Positions 55,849-64,000 of a DNA stretch of 64,000 nt are shown here, one piece after another; within the stretch, counting starts at the first letter, position 1; every line of letters starts with the position of its first letter. The notes under the pieces were generated by a model. It was not told the DNA's origin. It saw only the letters and a list, made by a program, of their open reading frames with translations, and ran no database searches. The DNA comes from Photobacterium proteolyticum. Its GTDB lineage: Bacteria > Pseudomonadota > Gammaproteobacteria > Enterobacterales > Vibrionaceae. Both the position numbers and the translations under genes were made by a program. The stretch covers positions 391 through 64,390 of the forward strand of contig NZ_MJIL01000053.1 of assembly GCF_001939735.1 (NCBI RefSeq), read 5' to 3'.

Positions 55849-56865
55849 TTATTGCGCAATCAGGCGAACCTGATCACCATTTTTCACCTGCAGTGCTTCT
55901 GCCATTTCCGCGTCCATCTGCGCGATCGCCTTCTCTTCATCAAGAACGACCTTGCCGACAACAGCACGGAAATTCTCAAATGAGCTGTTGCTGATAATGC
56001 AGTCTTTGCCTGTCGCAGACTCGCCAATCACAACGGTGCAACGCTGAGAGTGACGTACCGACTCGATATTGCGGGTATCACACTCGACCGTCGGGCCAGC
56101 ATCAAAAATGTCGACATAGCCGCGGCAGCTGAACCCTTCTTTTTCCAGCAAACGCAGTGCCGGACGTGTCTTTTCATGTACCTCGCCAATCACCGCCTGG
56201 GCTTCCGGGCTAAGCAGGTTGACGTAAATCGGCAGCTTCGGCATCAGATCGGCAATAAAGCCCTTCTTCCCAATGCCGGTCAGGTAGTCTGCCAACGTAA
56301 AATCAATCGAGAAGAAGTGCTCTTTCAGCCATTCCCAGAACGGCGAGTGCCCTTCCTCATCGGAAACGCCGCGCATTTCGGCGATCACCGTGGTATCAAA
56401 TCGCTCCGGGTGCTCGGCCATCATCATAAAACGGCACTTCGACAGCAGGCGACCATTCAGCCCCTGACGCCATTCCGGACGCAAGAACAGGGTGCATAGC
56501 TCGCTCACACCGGTGTAGTCATTGCCAAATGTCAGGACTTTCACCACGTTATGGACATTGAGGCGGCGAGATGAGTGAACCACGGTACTCAGGTGGTAGG
56601 TATAAAAGGGATTGTCCAGCCCGATAGCGGCTTCTATTGCTGTCGTACCGGCAATTTCTCCCGTCTTGGTGTCTTCTGCCACCATCAGGTATCCTTCCGG
56701 TCCCGGCTTGGTGACGGCTTTGGCAAAGCTTTCCACCGAGTGTTCAATCCTGTTGCGCAGGATTTCTTCATTCACCGGTAGTGAAGTAAAACCATGACCG
56801 GACTCTTCGGCGCATTGCATAAGCGCCGGCAAATCGGCTTCAGTAATAGGACGTATAACCAGCAT
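55849..56865 (-). CDS. astA: arginine N-succinyltransferase
   Basis: A 338-residue enzyme (E. coli AstA 344), first step of the AST route: succinyl-CoA plus arginine to N2-succinylarginine. MLVIRPITEADLPALMQCAE opens a GNAT-like fold; LSTVVHSSRRLNVHNVVKVL and AGPTVECDTRNIESVRHS are conserved. GGAGGGAG lies before the ATG. It is 18 bp before astD. Confidence 0.95.
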   Translation of the reverse strand: MLVIRPITEADLPALMQCAEESGHGFTSLPVNEEILRNRIEHSVESFAKAVTKPGPEGYLMVAEDTKTGEIAGTTAIEAAIGLDNPFYTYHLSTVVHSSRRLNVHNVVKVLTFGNDYTGVSELCTLFLRPEWRQGLNGRLLSKCRFMMMAEHPERFDTTVIAEMRGVSDEEGHSPFWEWLKEHFFSIDFTLADYLTGIGKKGFIADLMPKLPIYVNLLSPEAQAVIGEVHEKTRPALRLLEKEGFSCRGYVDIFDAGPTVECDTRNIESVRHSQRCTVVIGESATGKDCIISNSSFENFRAVVGKVVLDEEKAIAQMDAEMAEALQVKNGDQVRLIAQ

Positions 56866-56957
56866 CGAACTCCCTCCTGATGCAGGTAGCGGCTGTTGCC
56901 GCTAGCTCATTGTTTTCTAGTGAATTGATTGCCTTTTCATGTTCGGAAACAGGCAAC

Positions 56958-56988
56958 TGCAGTGGCCAGGCTCCTGTCAGCCACTGCA
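56958..56988 (-). other. argD-astA intercistronic hairpin
   Basis: TGCAGTGGC / GCCACTGCA is a 9-bp perfect stem with a 13-nt loop in the 182-bp gap after argD. No T-run follows, so it is more likely a processing or stability element than a terminator. Confidence 0.5.
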
Positions 56989-57047
56989 TATTTTACGGAT
57001 GTATTGGTATCGCTTGTTTATCAGTGCAGCGTTATTGATGTCGCTTT

Positions 57048-58262
57048 TTATTGATGTAGCTTGGCAATCGCGCGCTCAAGACGGGCCATACCTTCATCGA
57101 TATCGGCCTTGTCGATCACCAGTGACGGAGTAAAGCGCACGACGTTAGCACCGGCAACCAGTACCATCAGGCCTTCTTCACCGGCCGCCAGCAAAATATC
57201 ACGGGCACGCCCCTGCCATTCTTCATTCAGGGCAGCACCCAGCAACAGGCCTTTACCACGTACCTCGTCAAAGATCGGGTACTTGGCATTAATTTGGGCC
57301 AGTCCTTCACGGAACCACTGCTCGCGCTGCTTAACACCGTCCAGTACCTCCGGTTTGGTCACTTCGTCCACCACTGCTTCGGCAACGGCACAGGCCAGCG
57401 GGTTGCCGCCGTAAGTCGAACCGTGTGTACCGACCTTCAGGTGAACGGCCAGCTCAGAGGTTGTCAGCATGGCACCAATCGGGAAACCACCGCCCAGTGA
57501 TTTCGCCGTGCTCAGAATATCCGGTGTGACACCCAGCCCCTGGTAGGCATAAAAGTCACCAGTACGGCCATTACCCGTCTGGACCTCGTCAAAGATCAAC
57601 AGGGCATTATGCTTGTCGCAGAGCTCACGTACGCCCTGGATAAATTCCTGGGTCGGCGAAATGATCCCGCCTTCACCCTGCAACGGCTCCATCATCACCG
57701 CACAGGTGCGCTCTGACATATGCTCGGCCAGTGTCGACAGGTCGTTGTATACCAAGTGGGTCACGTCACCGGGTTTCGGGCCGAAGCCGTCAGAATAGGC
57801 AGCCTGGCCACCGACGGTTACGGTGAAGAAGGTGCGGCCATGGAAGCCCTGCTGGAATGAGATAATTTCAGATTTTTCCGGGCCAAACTTATCGGCCGCA
57901 TAACGACGGGCCAGTTTCAACGCCGCCTCGTTAGCCTCGGCACCGGAGTTGGCAAAGAACACCTTTTCGGCAAAACTGTGCTCGGTCAGCTTTTGCGCCA
58001 GACGCAGCGCCGGCTCGTTGGTCATGACATTACTTAAATGCCATAGCTTGTCGGCCTGCTCCTTGAGTGCATTGACCATAACAGGGTGACAATGGCCCAG
58101 ACAGCTCACTGCGATACCGCCGGCAAAATCAATATACTCCCGGTCGTCCTGATCCCACACACGCGCACCCTGGCCTTTCACCGGTACGATCTGCATCGGG
58201 GAATAACAAGGTACCATCACCTCATCAAACAGCTGACGTCCTACTTTGTGCTCCATTGCCAT
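57048..58262 (-). CDS. argD: acetylornithine/succinylornithine aminotransferase
   Basis: A 404-residue class III PLP aminotransferase (E. coli ArgD 406). The PLP Lys lies in [15 protein letters not shown] (Lys254), the Asp in [14 protein letters not shown], and the phosphate site in [14 protein letters not shown]. With astA and astD downstream it should serve as AstC in arginine breakdown as well as ArgD in synthesis, since the enzymes overlap in substrate. AAGGA lies 7 nt before the ATG at 58262; a Met one codon earlier is possible. argD next to pabA is also the E. coli order. Confidence 0.93.
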   Translation of the reverse strand: MAMEHKVGRQLFDEVMVPCYSPMQIVPVKGQGARVWDQDDREYIDFAGGIAVSCLGHCHPVMVNALKEQADKLWHLSNVMTNEPALRLAQKLTEHSFAEKVFFANSGAEANEAALKLARRYAADKFGPEKSEIISFQQGFHGRTFFTVTVGGQAAYSDGFGPKPGDVTHLVYNDLSTLAEHMSERTCAVMMEPLQGEGGIISPTQEFIQGVRELCDKHNALLIFDEVQTGNGRTGDFYAYQGLGVTPDILSTAKSLGGGFPIGAMLTTSELAVHLKVGTHGSTYGGNPLACAVAEAVVDEVTKPEVLDGVKQREQWFREGLAQINAKYPIFDEVRGKGLLLGAALNEEWQGRARDILLAAGEEGLMVLVAGANVVRFTPSLVIDKADIDEGMARLERAIAKLHQ

Positions 58263-58265
58263 CAT

Positions 58266-58672
58266 CCTTTCCTTCTGTGTATTGCGTCTTAAGCATAGTA
58301 TTTACATTTTATTAACCAATTCCAATAGCAGAATATTTTTTTTATCCTTTATCTGGGTTGGCTAACGCTCTGTTGAATACATATTTATGCGGGTTTGAGG
58401 GAAATTTATTAACAACCCAATGGAAAAAAGTGTATTTCCGCTGAGGAAATAAAGGCAGCTGAGTTCACCTCTAGTGCATAAGCTTGCCAGAGGATTTTTC
58501 TAAAAAACGCTGACTAAATGTTAAGAAAAGTGATGAGGATCGCGGAAATAAGACAGATTTACGGACCTTTCCAATCGAAAGGCAGAGAAAATCCCGCAAC
58601 CTAGTGAGTAGATTATTGACTGCGCCAGAGGCTCATTCAGCAGATAATCCTGTTACTGTACTTTCTGCTCTG
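58266..58672. other. 407-bp intergenic region between pabA and argD
   Basis: No gene is supported here. On the minus strand TTGGTT (58319-58314), 16 bp, TATGCT (58297-58292) is a possible argD promoter. TGAATACATATTTA (58374-58387) has one mismatch to the arginine repressor box TGAAT-N4-ATTCA, but it stands alone and about 55 bp upstream of the -35, so it is only a weak ArgR candidate. A CTTTCTGC / GCAGAAAG stem (58661-58688) overlaps the pabA stop. Confidence 0.4.
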
Positions 58673-59248
58673 TTAGCGGCGCAGAAAGTTAGCCAGAAGC
58701 TGATGACCCTGTTCGGTCAAAATGCTCTCAGGATGGAATTGCACCCCTTCGATCGGCAACGTCTTGTGGGCTATTCCCATAATTTCGTCGAACTCACCCC
58801 CGCGCTCAGTCCAGGCCGTCACCTCAAAACAATCCGGTAATGTATCGGCCTTTACCACCAGCGAATGGTAACGGGTAACAGTCAGCGGATTATTCAGGGT
58901 TTCGAACACACTGCGATCAGTATGAACAACTGGCGATGTCTTGCCGTGCATCACTTGTCGGGCACGCACCACTTTTGCGCCGAACACCTGCGCTATCGAC
59001 TGATGGCCAAGGCAAACCCCCAAAATTGGCAGCTTACCGGCAAAATATTCGATGGCCTGCAGTGAAATACCGGCATCATCAGGTGTACAGGGGCCCGGCG
59101 AGATCACCAGGTGGGAAGGCGACAAAACCTCAATGCCTGCAATATCAATTTCGTCATTACGCACGACTTTCACCTCAGCGCCCAGCTCGCAGAAGTATTG
59201 GTACAGGTTGTAGGTGAAAGAGTCATAATTGTCGATAATCAGCAGCAT
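58673..59248 (-). CDS. pabA: aminodeoxychorismate/anthranilate synthase component II
   Basis: A 191-residue class I glutamine amidotransferase (E. coli PabA 187). The nucleophile is Cys79 in LGVCLGHQ, with His and Glu in VQFHPES near residue 170; [19 protein letters not shown] is typical. It gives ammonia to PabB for p-aminobenzoate and folate. Placement next to argD favours PabA over TrpG, though one protein may serve both. Confidence 0.93.
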   Translation of the reverse strand: MLLIIDNYDSFTYNLYQYFCELGAEVKVVRNDEIDIAGIEVLSPSHLVISPGPCTPDDAGISLQAIEYFAGKLPILGVCLGHQSIAQVFGAKVVRARQVMHGKTSPVVHTDRSVFETLNNPLTVTRYHSLVVKADTLPDCFEVTAWTERGGEFDEIMGIAHKTLPIEGVQFHPESILTEQGHQLLANFLRR

Positions 59249-59337
59249 TGATACATCAGCTCCCAGGATGAGTTGGCGGTCTATTTTGCTATAGGGGACA
59301 GGAAAGGCAAGCCATGATTTCAGAAAAGCATTAAAGA

Positions 59338-59361
59338 AAAACCGGCCACAAGGCCGGTTTT
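59338..59361 (-). terminator. trpS terminator
   Basis: AAAACCGGCC-ACAA-GGCCGGTTTT, a perfect 10-bp stem with T4 at its end on the minus strand, 24 bp after the trpS stop. Confidence 0.9.
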
Positions 59362-59384
59362 AACAATAACTATCGGTACGTTAC

Positions 59385-60398
59385 TTACGGACGAGCAACA
59401 AAACCTACCGCTTCGTAAGCCTTCTTCAGGGTAACGGCAGCACGTTCTGAGGCCTTGTCGGCACCGGCTTTCATGACAGAATCCATATAGGCGCGGTCTT
59501 CACGGATACGCTTGTATTCCGCCTGAACAGGCTCAAGCATCGCGACAATCGCTTCGCCAACATCTTTCTTGAACGGGCCGTACATTTCCACCCCTTTATA
59601 CTGGGCTTCGATCTCTTCGAACGATTTGCCCGTTGCAGCCGAGTACAAGCCCATCAGGTTAGTGATACCGGCCTTGTCGACACCGTGAGCGATACGTGGC
59701 GGGGTCTCGGTATCTGTCTGCGCCTTGTTGATCTTCTTGATAATCGACTTCGGCTCTTCCAGCAGGGTGATAACGTTCTTGCGATTGTCATCAGACTTGG
59801 ACATTTTCTTGGTCGCATCCTGAAGGCTCATGACACGTGCACCAATTGTCGGAATATAAGGTTCAGGCACCTGGAAAATCGTCTCGCCACCGCCGTAGAT
59901 ATTGTTAAAACGGGTGGCAATATCGCGGGCCAGTTCAAGGTGCTGTTTCTGATCGCTGCCCACTGGTACCTGGTGTGCACCGTAAAGCAGGATATCCGCC
60001 GCCATCAGTACCGGATAGTCAAACAGGCCGACATTAACATCGTTGGCATGGCGCTGTGACTTGTCCTTGAACTGGGTCATTCGGCTCAGTTCACCCATCT
60101 GAGTATAACAGTTCAGCAGCCAGCCTAGCTGGGCATGTTCAGGGACATGCGACTGAACAAACAGCGTGCTCTTCTTAGGATCGACACCAACCGCCAGGCA
60201 GATAGCCAATGCATCCAACGTGGCTTCGTGAAGCGCCTTCGGATCCTGACGGACAGTGATAGCGTGAAGGTCGACTACACAGTACTGGCAGTCATAATCA
60301 TCCTGCATCTGTTCCCACTGACGCAACGCCCCCAAATAGTTACCAATACTCAATTCGCCAGAAGGCTGGACGCCACTCAATACAATGGGTTTACTCAT
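59385..60398 (-). CDS. trpS: tryptophanyl-tRNA synthetase
   Basis: A 337-residue class I synthetase (E. coli 334). The HIGH-like motif is in [17 protein letters not shown] and the KMSKS motif in [12 protein letters not shown]. The start at 60398 matches the family N-terminus [15 protein letters not shown]; a longer in-frame start at 60437 adds 13 residues. Order rpe-gph-trpS as in E. coli. Confidence 0.97.
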   Translation of the reverse strand: MSKPIVLSGVQPSGELSIGNYLGALRQWEQMQDDYDCQYCVVDLHAITVRQDPKALHEATLDALAICLAVGVDPKKSTLFVQSHVPEHAQLGWLLNCYTQMGELSRMTQFKDKSQRHANDVNVGLFDYPVLMAADILLYGAHQVPVGSDQKQHLELARDIATRFNNIYGGGETIFQVPEPYIPTIGARVMSLQDATKKMSKSDDNRKNVITLLEEPKSIIKKINKAQTDTETPPRIAHGVDKAGITNLMGLYSAATGKSFEEIEAQYKGVEMYGPFKKDVGEAIVAMLEPVQAEYKRIREDRAYMDSVMKAGADKASERAAVTLKKAYEAVGFVARP

Positions 60399-60494
60399 GA
60401 TGGGATTTCCTATGTCACTAAAGATAAGCAGCGGCACAAGTGCCGCTGACTAATATTCAAAACTTATCGTCAGATATACGCAGACCTGATCGTA

Positions 60495-61184
60495 CTAGCT
60501 GTCTAGTTTAACCACTTCTGCCAACTGGCTAAAGTGATCCAGCACAATATCGGGTTCACTGTCACTGATCGGCTGACCGTAATTGTAACCGTAGGTCAAT
60601 CCGACAACATAACATGTCGCGGCTTTTGCCGCCAAGATATCGTTACGTGAATCACCGACCATCAGCATTTCTGATGCGGCCAGCCGGTGCTTCTCCATCA
60701 ACCAGTGCAGGGCAAAAGGATCCGGTTTCTTAAGCGGAAAGGTATCACCGCCAATCACATCGACAAAATAGTCACTGATACCGTGCTGCTCCAACAGGTG
60801 CGGAACAAACTGGGCAGGCTTGTTGGTGACGATAGCCATCGGCACTCCGGCCTGGTGAAAAGTGGCAAGGGTATCTTTCACCCCGTCGTAAAGCGCGCTC
60901 TGCTTATGGCCGCCGGCATCGTAAAAACGGTCAAACAGCTGGCGGGCCTCTTTATGCAGCTCGGGATCAAGTTCAGGGTCTACCTCAAGGCTACGGCTTA
61001 GCGCCCGGCCAATCAGAATATCGGCACCGTTGCCGATCCAGGTCGTCACCTGCTCGACCGTCACGCCCGGACGCCCCAGGGCGCGCATGGCCTGGTCGGC
61101 CGCTTCTGCCAGATCAGGAACGCTGTCGAGCAGCGTTCCGTCCAGGTCAAAAGCAATAAACTTAATGCCTTTGAAGTGATCCAT
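60495..61184 (-). CDS. gph: phosphoglycolate phosphatase
   Basis: A 229-residue HAD-family phosphatase (E. coli 252). Motif I FDLDGTLLDS, motif II Thr in AIVTNKPAQF, Lys in LKKPDPFAL, and motif III VGDSRNDILAA are all present. It removes 2-phosphoglycolate formed during repair of DNA ends. The ATG at 61184 overlaps the rpe stop (TGATG); a TTG one codon earlier is unlikely. Confidence 0.94.
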   Translation of the reverse strand: MDHFKGIKFIAFDLDGTLLDSVPDLAEAADQAMRALGRPGVTVEQVTTWIGNGADILIGRALSRSLEVDPELDPELHKEARQLFDRFYDAGGHKQSALYDGVKDTLATFHQAGVPMAIVTNKPAQFVPHLLEQHGISDYFVDVIGGDTFPLKKPDPFALHWLMEKHRLAASEMLMVGDSRNDILAAKAATCYVVGLTYGYNYGQPISDSEPDIVLDHFSQLAEVVKLDS

Positions 61185-61858
61185 CAACGCTCTACCTTGG
61201 CCAGCTCGGCGCGCATTTCATCGATCACCGCCTTGTAGTCCGGCTGGCTGAAAATGGCCGAGCCTGCGACAAACATATCCGCGCCCGCCTCGGCAATTTC
61301 ACGGATGTTGTCGACCTTGACGCCACCGTCTATCTCCAGGCGAATTTCACGGCCAGAGGCTTCAATACGCTTACGTACCTCACGCAGCTTATCCAGAGTG
61401 TTCGGAATGAAAGACTGGCCGCCAAAGCCCGGATTAACCGACATCAGCAGGATCAAGTCCACTTTATCCATGACGTAGTCTAAATAATGCAGCGGTGTAG
61501 CCGGGTTAAAGACCACTCCAGCCTGACAGCCGTGTTCTTTGATCAGCTGCAGCGTACGGTCCAGGTGCTCAGTGGCCTCGGCATGGACGGTGATCATCGT
61601 GGCACCGGCCTTGGCAAAATCAGGAATAATACGGTCTACCGGCTTAACCATCAGATGAACATCAATCGGCGCTGTAATACCGTAATCACGCAGTGCCTTA
61701 CACACCGGCGCACCAAATGTCAGGTTCGGTACATAGTGATTGTCCATCACATCAAAGTGCACAACATCGGCACCTGCAGCCAATACTTTCTCGACATCCT
61801 CGCCAAGACGAGCAAAATCTGCAGACAGGATAGATGGAGCGATCAAAAAGTCCTTCAT
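61184..61858 (-). CDS. rpe: ribulose-phosphate 3-epimerase
   Basis: A 224-residue TIM-barrel enzyme (E. coli 225) of the pentose phosphate route. Metal ligands are in [12 protein letters not shown] (His and Asp) and DVHLMV, the second Asp in LEIDGGVK, and the phosphate site in GSAIF. Translation is coupled to gph. Confidence 0.97.
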   Translation of the reverse strand: MKDFLIAPSILSADFARLGEDVEKVLAAGADVVHFDVMDNHYVPNLTFGAPVCKALRDYGITAPIDVHLMVKPVDRIIPDFAKAGATMITVHAEATEHLDRTLQLIKEHGCQAGVVFNPATPLHYLDYVMDKVDLILLMSVNPGFGGQSFIPNTLDKLREVRKRIEASGREIRLEIDGGVKVDNIREIAEAGADMFVAGSAIFSQPDYKAVIDEMRAELAKVER

Positions 61859-61999
61859 GTTCAGCCTCTATACGGTACATACGAAAACGTTATCGGAAAT
61901 CGGCGCAATTCTACCCGATCCAAAGAATGATGTCTTAACGGATTTCTACCTGCAATTGATAATATAATGACTATGCTTTTAGAGCATGAGGAGGTGGGA

Positions 62000-62230
62000 A
62001 TGGAAAAACAACGCGTTAACGATAAGAAAAATCAGAACAACAAGCCAAAAAGCCTGGCTCTCAGCATCGCGGCGGCCCTATTCGGGGTACAGTCGGATCG
62101 CAACCGCCAGCATGACTTCAGCCAGAAGTCACCCTGGCCATTTATTATTGCCGGGATCAGCGGGATTCTGTTATTTATTGCCCTGGTGGCTGCCATCACC
62201 CTTGTCGTCACAGCAACCCACGGACGCTAG
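62000..62230 (+). CDS. DUF2970 family small membrane protein
   Basis: A 76-residue protein, MEKQRVNDKKNQNNKPKSLA. It has a charged N-terminus, then SIAAALFGVQS, and one strong transmembrane helix (about 46-70, FIIAGISGILLFIALVAAIT). DUF2970 proteins are of unknown function. GGAGG precedes the ATG at 62000, which is preferred to 61967. Divergent from rpe and convergent with dam, with stop codons overlapping by four bases. Confidence 0.82.
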   Translation: MEKQRVNDKKNQNNKPKSLALSIAAALFGVQSDRNRQHDFSQKSPWPFIIAGISGILLFIALVAAITLVVTATHGR

Positions 62231-63051
62231 ACTACCGGCGGCTTAAACAACGCCAGTAGCTCATCTACCTTATTGCGTCCGCTGCCGTTACGGCTGATGG
62301 TACGCTTCACCTTGACCACGGACAGCTCGGCACCGTGGTACAGACGGCGGGTCAGCGTAGTATCGTGATTGGATATCAATACCGGTATGTCGCGCTCAGT
62401 GGCGGCCTTCTCTGCCACATCGGCCAATGCCGCCTGATCATCCAGGCTAAACCCATTTCCTGCATATGAAGTAAAATTCGCCGTGGTCGACAACGGCGCA
62501 TAAGGCGGATCGCAGTAAATCACGCACCCTTTACGGGCCCGGGAAAACGTCTGCTGATAGCCTTCGCAAACAAACGTCGCGCGCTTGGCCTTCTCGGCAA
62601 AGAAATACATTTCGTCCTCGGGGAAATACGGCTTCTTGTAGGAGCCAAACGGGACGTTGAAGCCGCCTTTCTTGTTATAACGACACAGGCCATTAAAGCC
62701 ATGGCGGTTCATATACAGGAAGTACAGAGAACGAAGATAGGGATCATCGGTCTTGTTAAAGGCTTCGCGAATTTCCAGGTATGCGCTTTTCTGGTTGTAC
62801 TCCGGTGTGAAAAAGCTTTTCACGTCGTTGATATAGGTCTCAGGCTTCTCTTTCAGGGTGTTATAGAGATTGATCAAATCCGGATTGATGTCCGCCAGCA
62901 GATAATGCTCGAAATCAGTATTCAGAAAGACAGAGCCGGCCCCGACAAAGGGCTCGACCAGTTTACGCGCAGGTGGCAGATGGCGCTCGATATCCTCGAC
63001 CAGAGAGTATTTGCCTCCAGCCCATTTAAGGAATGCACGATGCTTTTTCAT
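62227..63051 (-). CDS. dam: DNA adenine methyltransferase Dam
   Basis: A 274-residue GATC N6-adenine methyltransferase (E. coli 278). FLKWAGGKYSL (SAM site), FVGAGSVFLN (motif I) and the catalytic DPPYAPLS (motif IV) are present. It marks DNA for mismatch repair and replication control; in V. cholerae it is essential. Order damX-dam-rpe as in E. coli, with the DUF2970 gene inserted on the other strand. Confidence 0.96.
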   Translation of the reverse strand: MKKHRAFLKWAGGKYSLVEDIERHLPPARKLVEPFVGAGSVFLNTDFEHYLLADINPDLINLYNTLKEKPETYINDVKSFFTPEYNQKSAYLEIREAFNKTDDPYLRSLYFLYMNRHGFNGLCRYNKKGGFNVPFGSYKKPYFPEDEMYFFAEKAKRATFVCEGYQQTFSRARKGCVIYCDPPYAPLSTTANFTSYAGNGFSLDDQAALADVAEKAATERDIPVLISNHDTTLTRRLYHGAELSVVKVKRTISRNGSGRNKVDELLALFKPPVV

Positions 63052-63159
63052 TCAGCTAACCACCACCAGAACCGATATTGTTACGAAAGGTGGCGGATTG
63101 TACCTCATTTCACCCCGAGTCTGATACCAATTCACGTAATTATCTGCTTGCCGCTGTGA

Positions 63160-64000
63160 TTATTTCACCCGCTCGATTTCACGATGGATCTGTGCGTAAG
63201 ATTTTACCCATGGCTGAACAACTTGTAGCCTCTCCGGCAACTGTGTTTCTGCCCTGCGGGCAGCAACAATATTCGGGTAGTCACCACTGATCACAATAAA
63301 CCACGGCTCGCCATTGCGGCGGGTCTCATAGATGGTTGCAATATTGGCGATTTGGTACTCAGCAATGAATTTATTGGCTGCCGACAGCGACTTGAGAGCA
63401 GCCAGCTGCAGCGCATAATGTCGCTTGTCGACCCCTTTCAGGGCAGCCCCAAGATTGGTGCTTTCCTCTTCCGCTTGATCTGCGGGAGCTGCTGAGACAG
63501 GCTCAGGCAAAACATCGGATCCGGGCTCGCTTTGCGGGACCTGCTCACCTGCCACCAATGCGATCTCCCGACCTGTCTGCCCTGCGGTATCCGCAGGCTG
63601 AATGGCTTCGCTCACAGCCTCTTCAACAGCGGGCTGTTCGGCAAGCGCAATGGCCCCACTGCCCCCCAGTTCCTGTTCGGTGATCATCGCATCCACAACA
63701 TCTGACGGCAGCACAACCCGCTGATTATCATCGCTGCGGCCAACAGTCAGTCCCTCCAGCGAGATCTCCTGAGGCAGGCGGTGAGAATCATCATTGATGC
63801 TATCGGTAACATCTCGTGATAGCGCTGTTTCGCCGGATATTGGCTCAGGCAGCGATTCGCTCAGCTCTTCTTCCACCTGTCCGGTTGACAGGGTCAGTGC
63901 CTGACGAGCCTCGTCGGCCGGTTCCGGACTCTCAGTCTGTGCAACAACCGGCTCGGAATCACCTGCCGGAAAAAAGACGAACGCCAGCCCGGCAGCTGCA
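63160..64000 (-). CDS. damX: DamX cell-division SPOR protein, 5' part missing
   Basis: The gene continues past the right edge; 279 residues of the C-terminal part are visible. The frame stays open from the edge (the end of a membrane helix, GLAFVFFPAG) through a Pro/Glu-rich linker to a C-terminal SPOR domain (about the last 85 residues, KRHYALQLAALKSLSAAN to WVKSYAQIHREIE). SPOR domains bind denuded septal peptidoglycan. In Vibrio and E. coli damX lies just before dam. The visible N-terminal AAA-type ATPase part is absent because of truncation by the window. Confidence 0.9.
   Translation of the reverse strand, partial: AAAGLAFVFFPAGDSEPVVAQTESPEPADEARQALTLSTGQVEEELSESLPEPISGETALSRDVTDSINDDSHRLPQEISLEGLTVGRSDDNQRVVLPSDVVDAMITEQELGGSGAIALAEQPAVEEAVSEAIQPADTAGQTGREIALVAGEQVPQSEPGSDVLPEPVSAAPADQAEEESTNLGAALKGVDKRHYALQLAALKSLSAANKFIAEYQIANIATIYETRRNGEPWFIVISGDYPNIVAARRAETQLPERLQVVQPWVKSYAQIHREIERVK

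Noticed and set aside
58374..58387. Arginine repressor (ARG) box upstream of argD
   Set aside because: Only a single, imperfect box, far from the likely -35; ArgR sites come in pairs overlapping the promoter. Kept only as a remark on the intergenic region.

Overview
This window comes from the chromosome of a gammaproteobacterium, almost certainly a member of the Vibrionaceae and probably Photobacterium-like. Three things point there: the E. coli-type order of the str, S10, spc and alpha ribosomal operons, the crp-yhfA-prkB-yheU-yheT and trpS-gph-rpe-dam-damX blocks, and an exopolysaccharide locus laid out like the syp/rbd loci of Vibrio. No database search was possible. All family names come from reading motifs, lengths and gene order.

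Layout. (1) 1-300, minus strand: leader and tandem P1/P2 promoters of an rRNA operon whose 16S gene lies just outside the left edge. (2) 307-17488: an exopolysaccharide locus of about 17 kb. It holds six glycosyltransferase modules, a Wzy/WaaL-type membrane protein, an acetyltransferase, a Wzz-type chain-length protein, a GT2-phosphoglycosyltransferase fusion, and then the five-gene order STAS / OmpA lipoprotein / SLBB exporter / BY-kinase-like ATPase / RsbW-REC-PP2C regulator, which matches sypA-B-C-D-E. I see three candidate sigma-54 (-24/-12) promoters in front of its transcription units. This fits the SypG-type control known for V. fischeri syp, but no sypF, sypG or Wzx flippase gene is in the window. 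(3) 17531-36565, minus strand: alpha, spc, S10 and str operons with recognisable control elements (S4 pseudoknot before rpsM, S10-operon terminator plus a possible spc promoter, S10 promoter and long leader, rpsL-rpsG S7 region, str promoter), with bfd between the S10 and tuf units. (4) 36638-46941: tusDCB and yheO, fkpA, a WD40 lipoprotein, slyX, slyD, yheV, kefB-kefG, yheS and a TIGR02444 gene. (5) 46977-52902: a LysE exporter divergent from a MocR regulator, then yheT, yheU, prkB, yhfA and crp. (6) 53097-58265: a small doubtful ORF next to a MITE-like repeat, then argD/astC-astA-astD plus a DUF1338 gene (arginine succinyltransferase route; astB and astE are not here). (7) 58673-64000: pabA, trpS-gph-rpe, a DUF2970 gene, dam and the 3' part of damX.

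How the parts fit: regions 3-4 and 7 are housekeeping and ordinary in order. The accessory and most interesting part is region 2. I read it as a partner-switching, sigma-54-controlled polysaccharide locus that differs from textbook syp in gene order, in a SypQ-SypR-like fusion, in an SLBB exporter enlarged to eight repeats by an internal duplication, and in a kinase-like ATPase that lacks the Walker A lysine.
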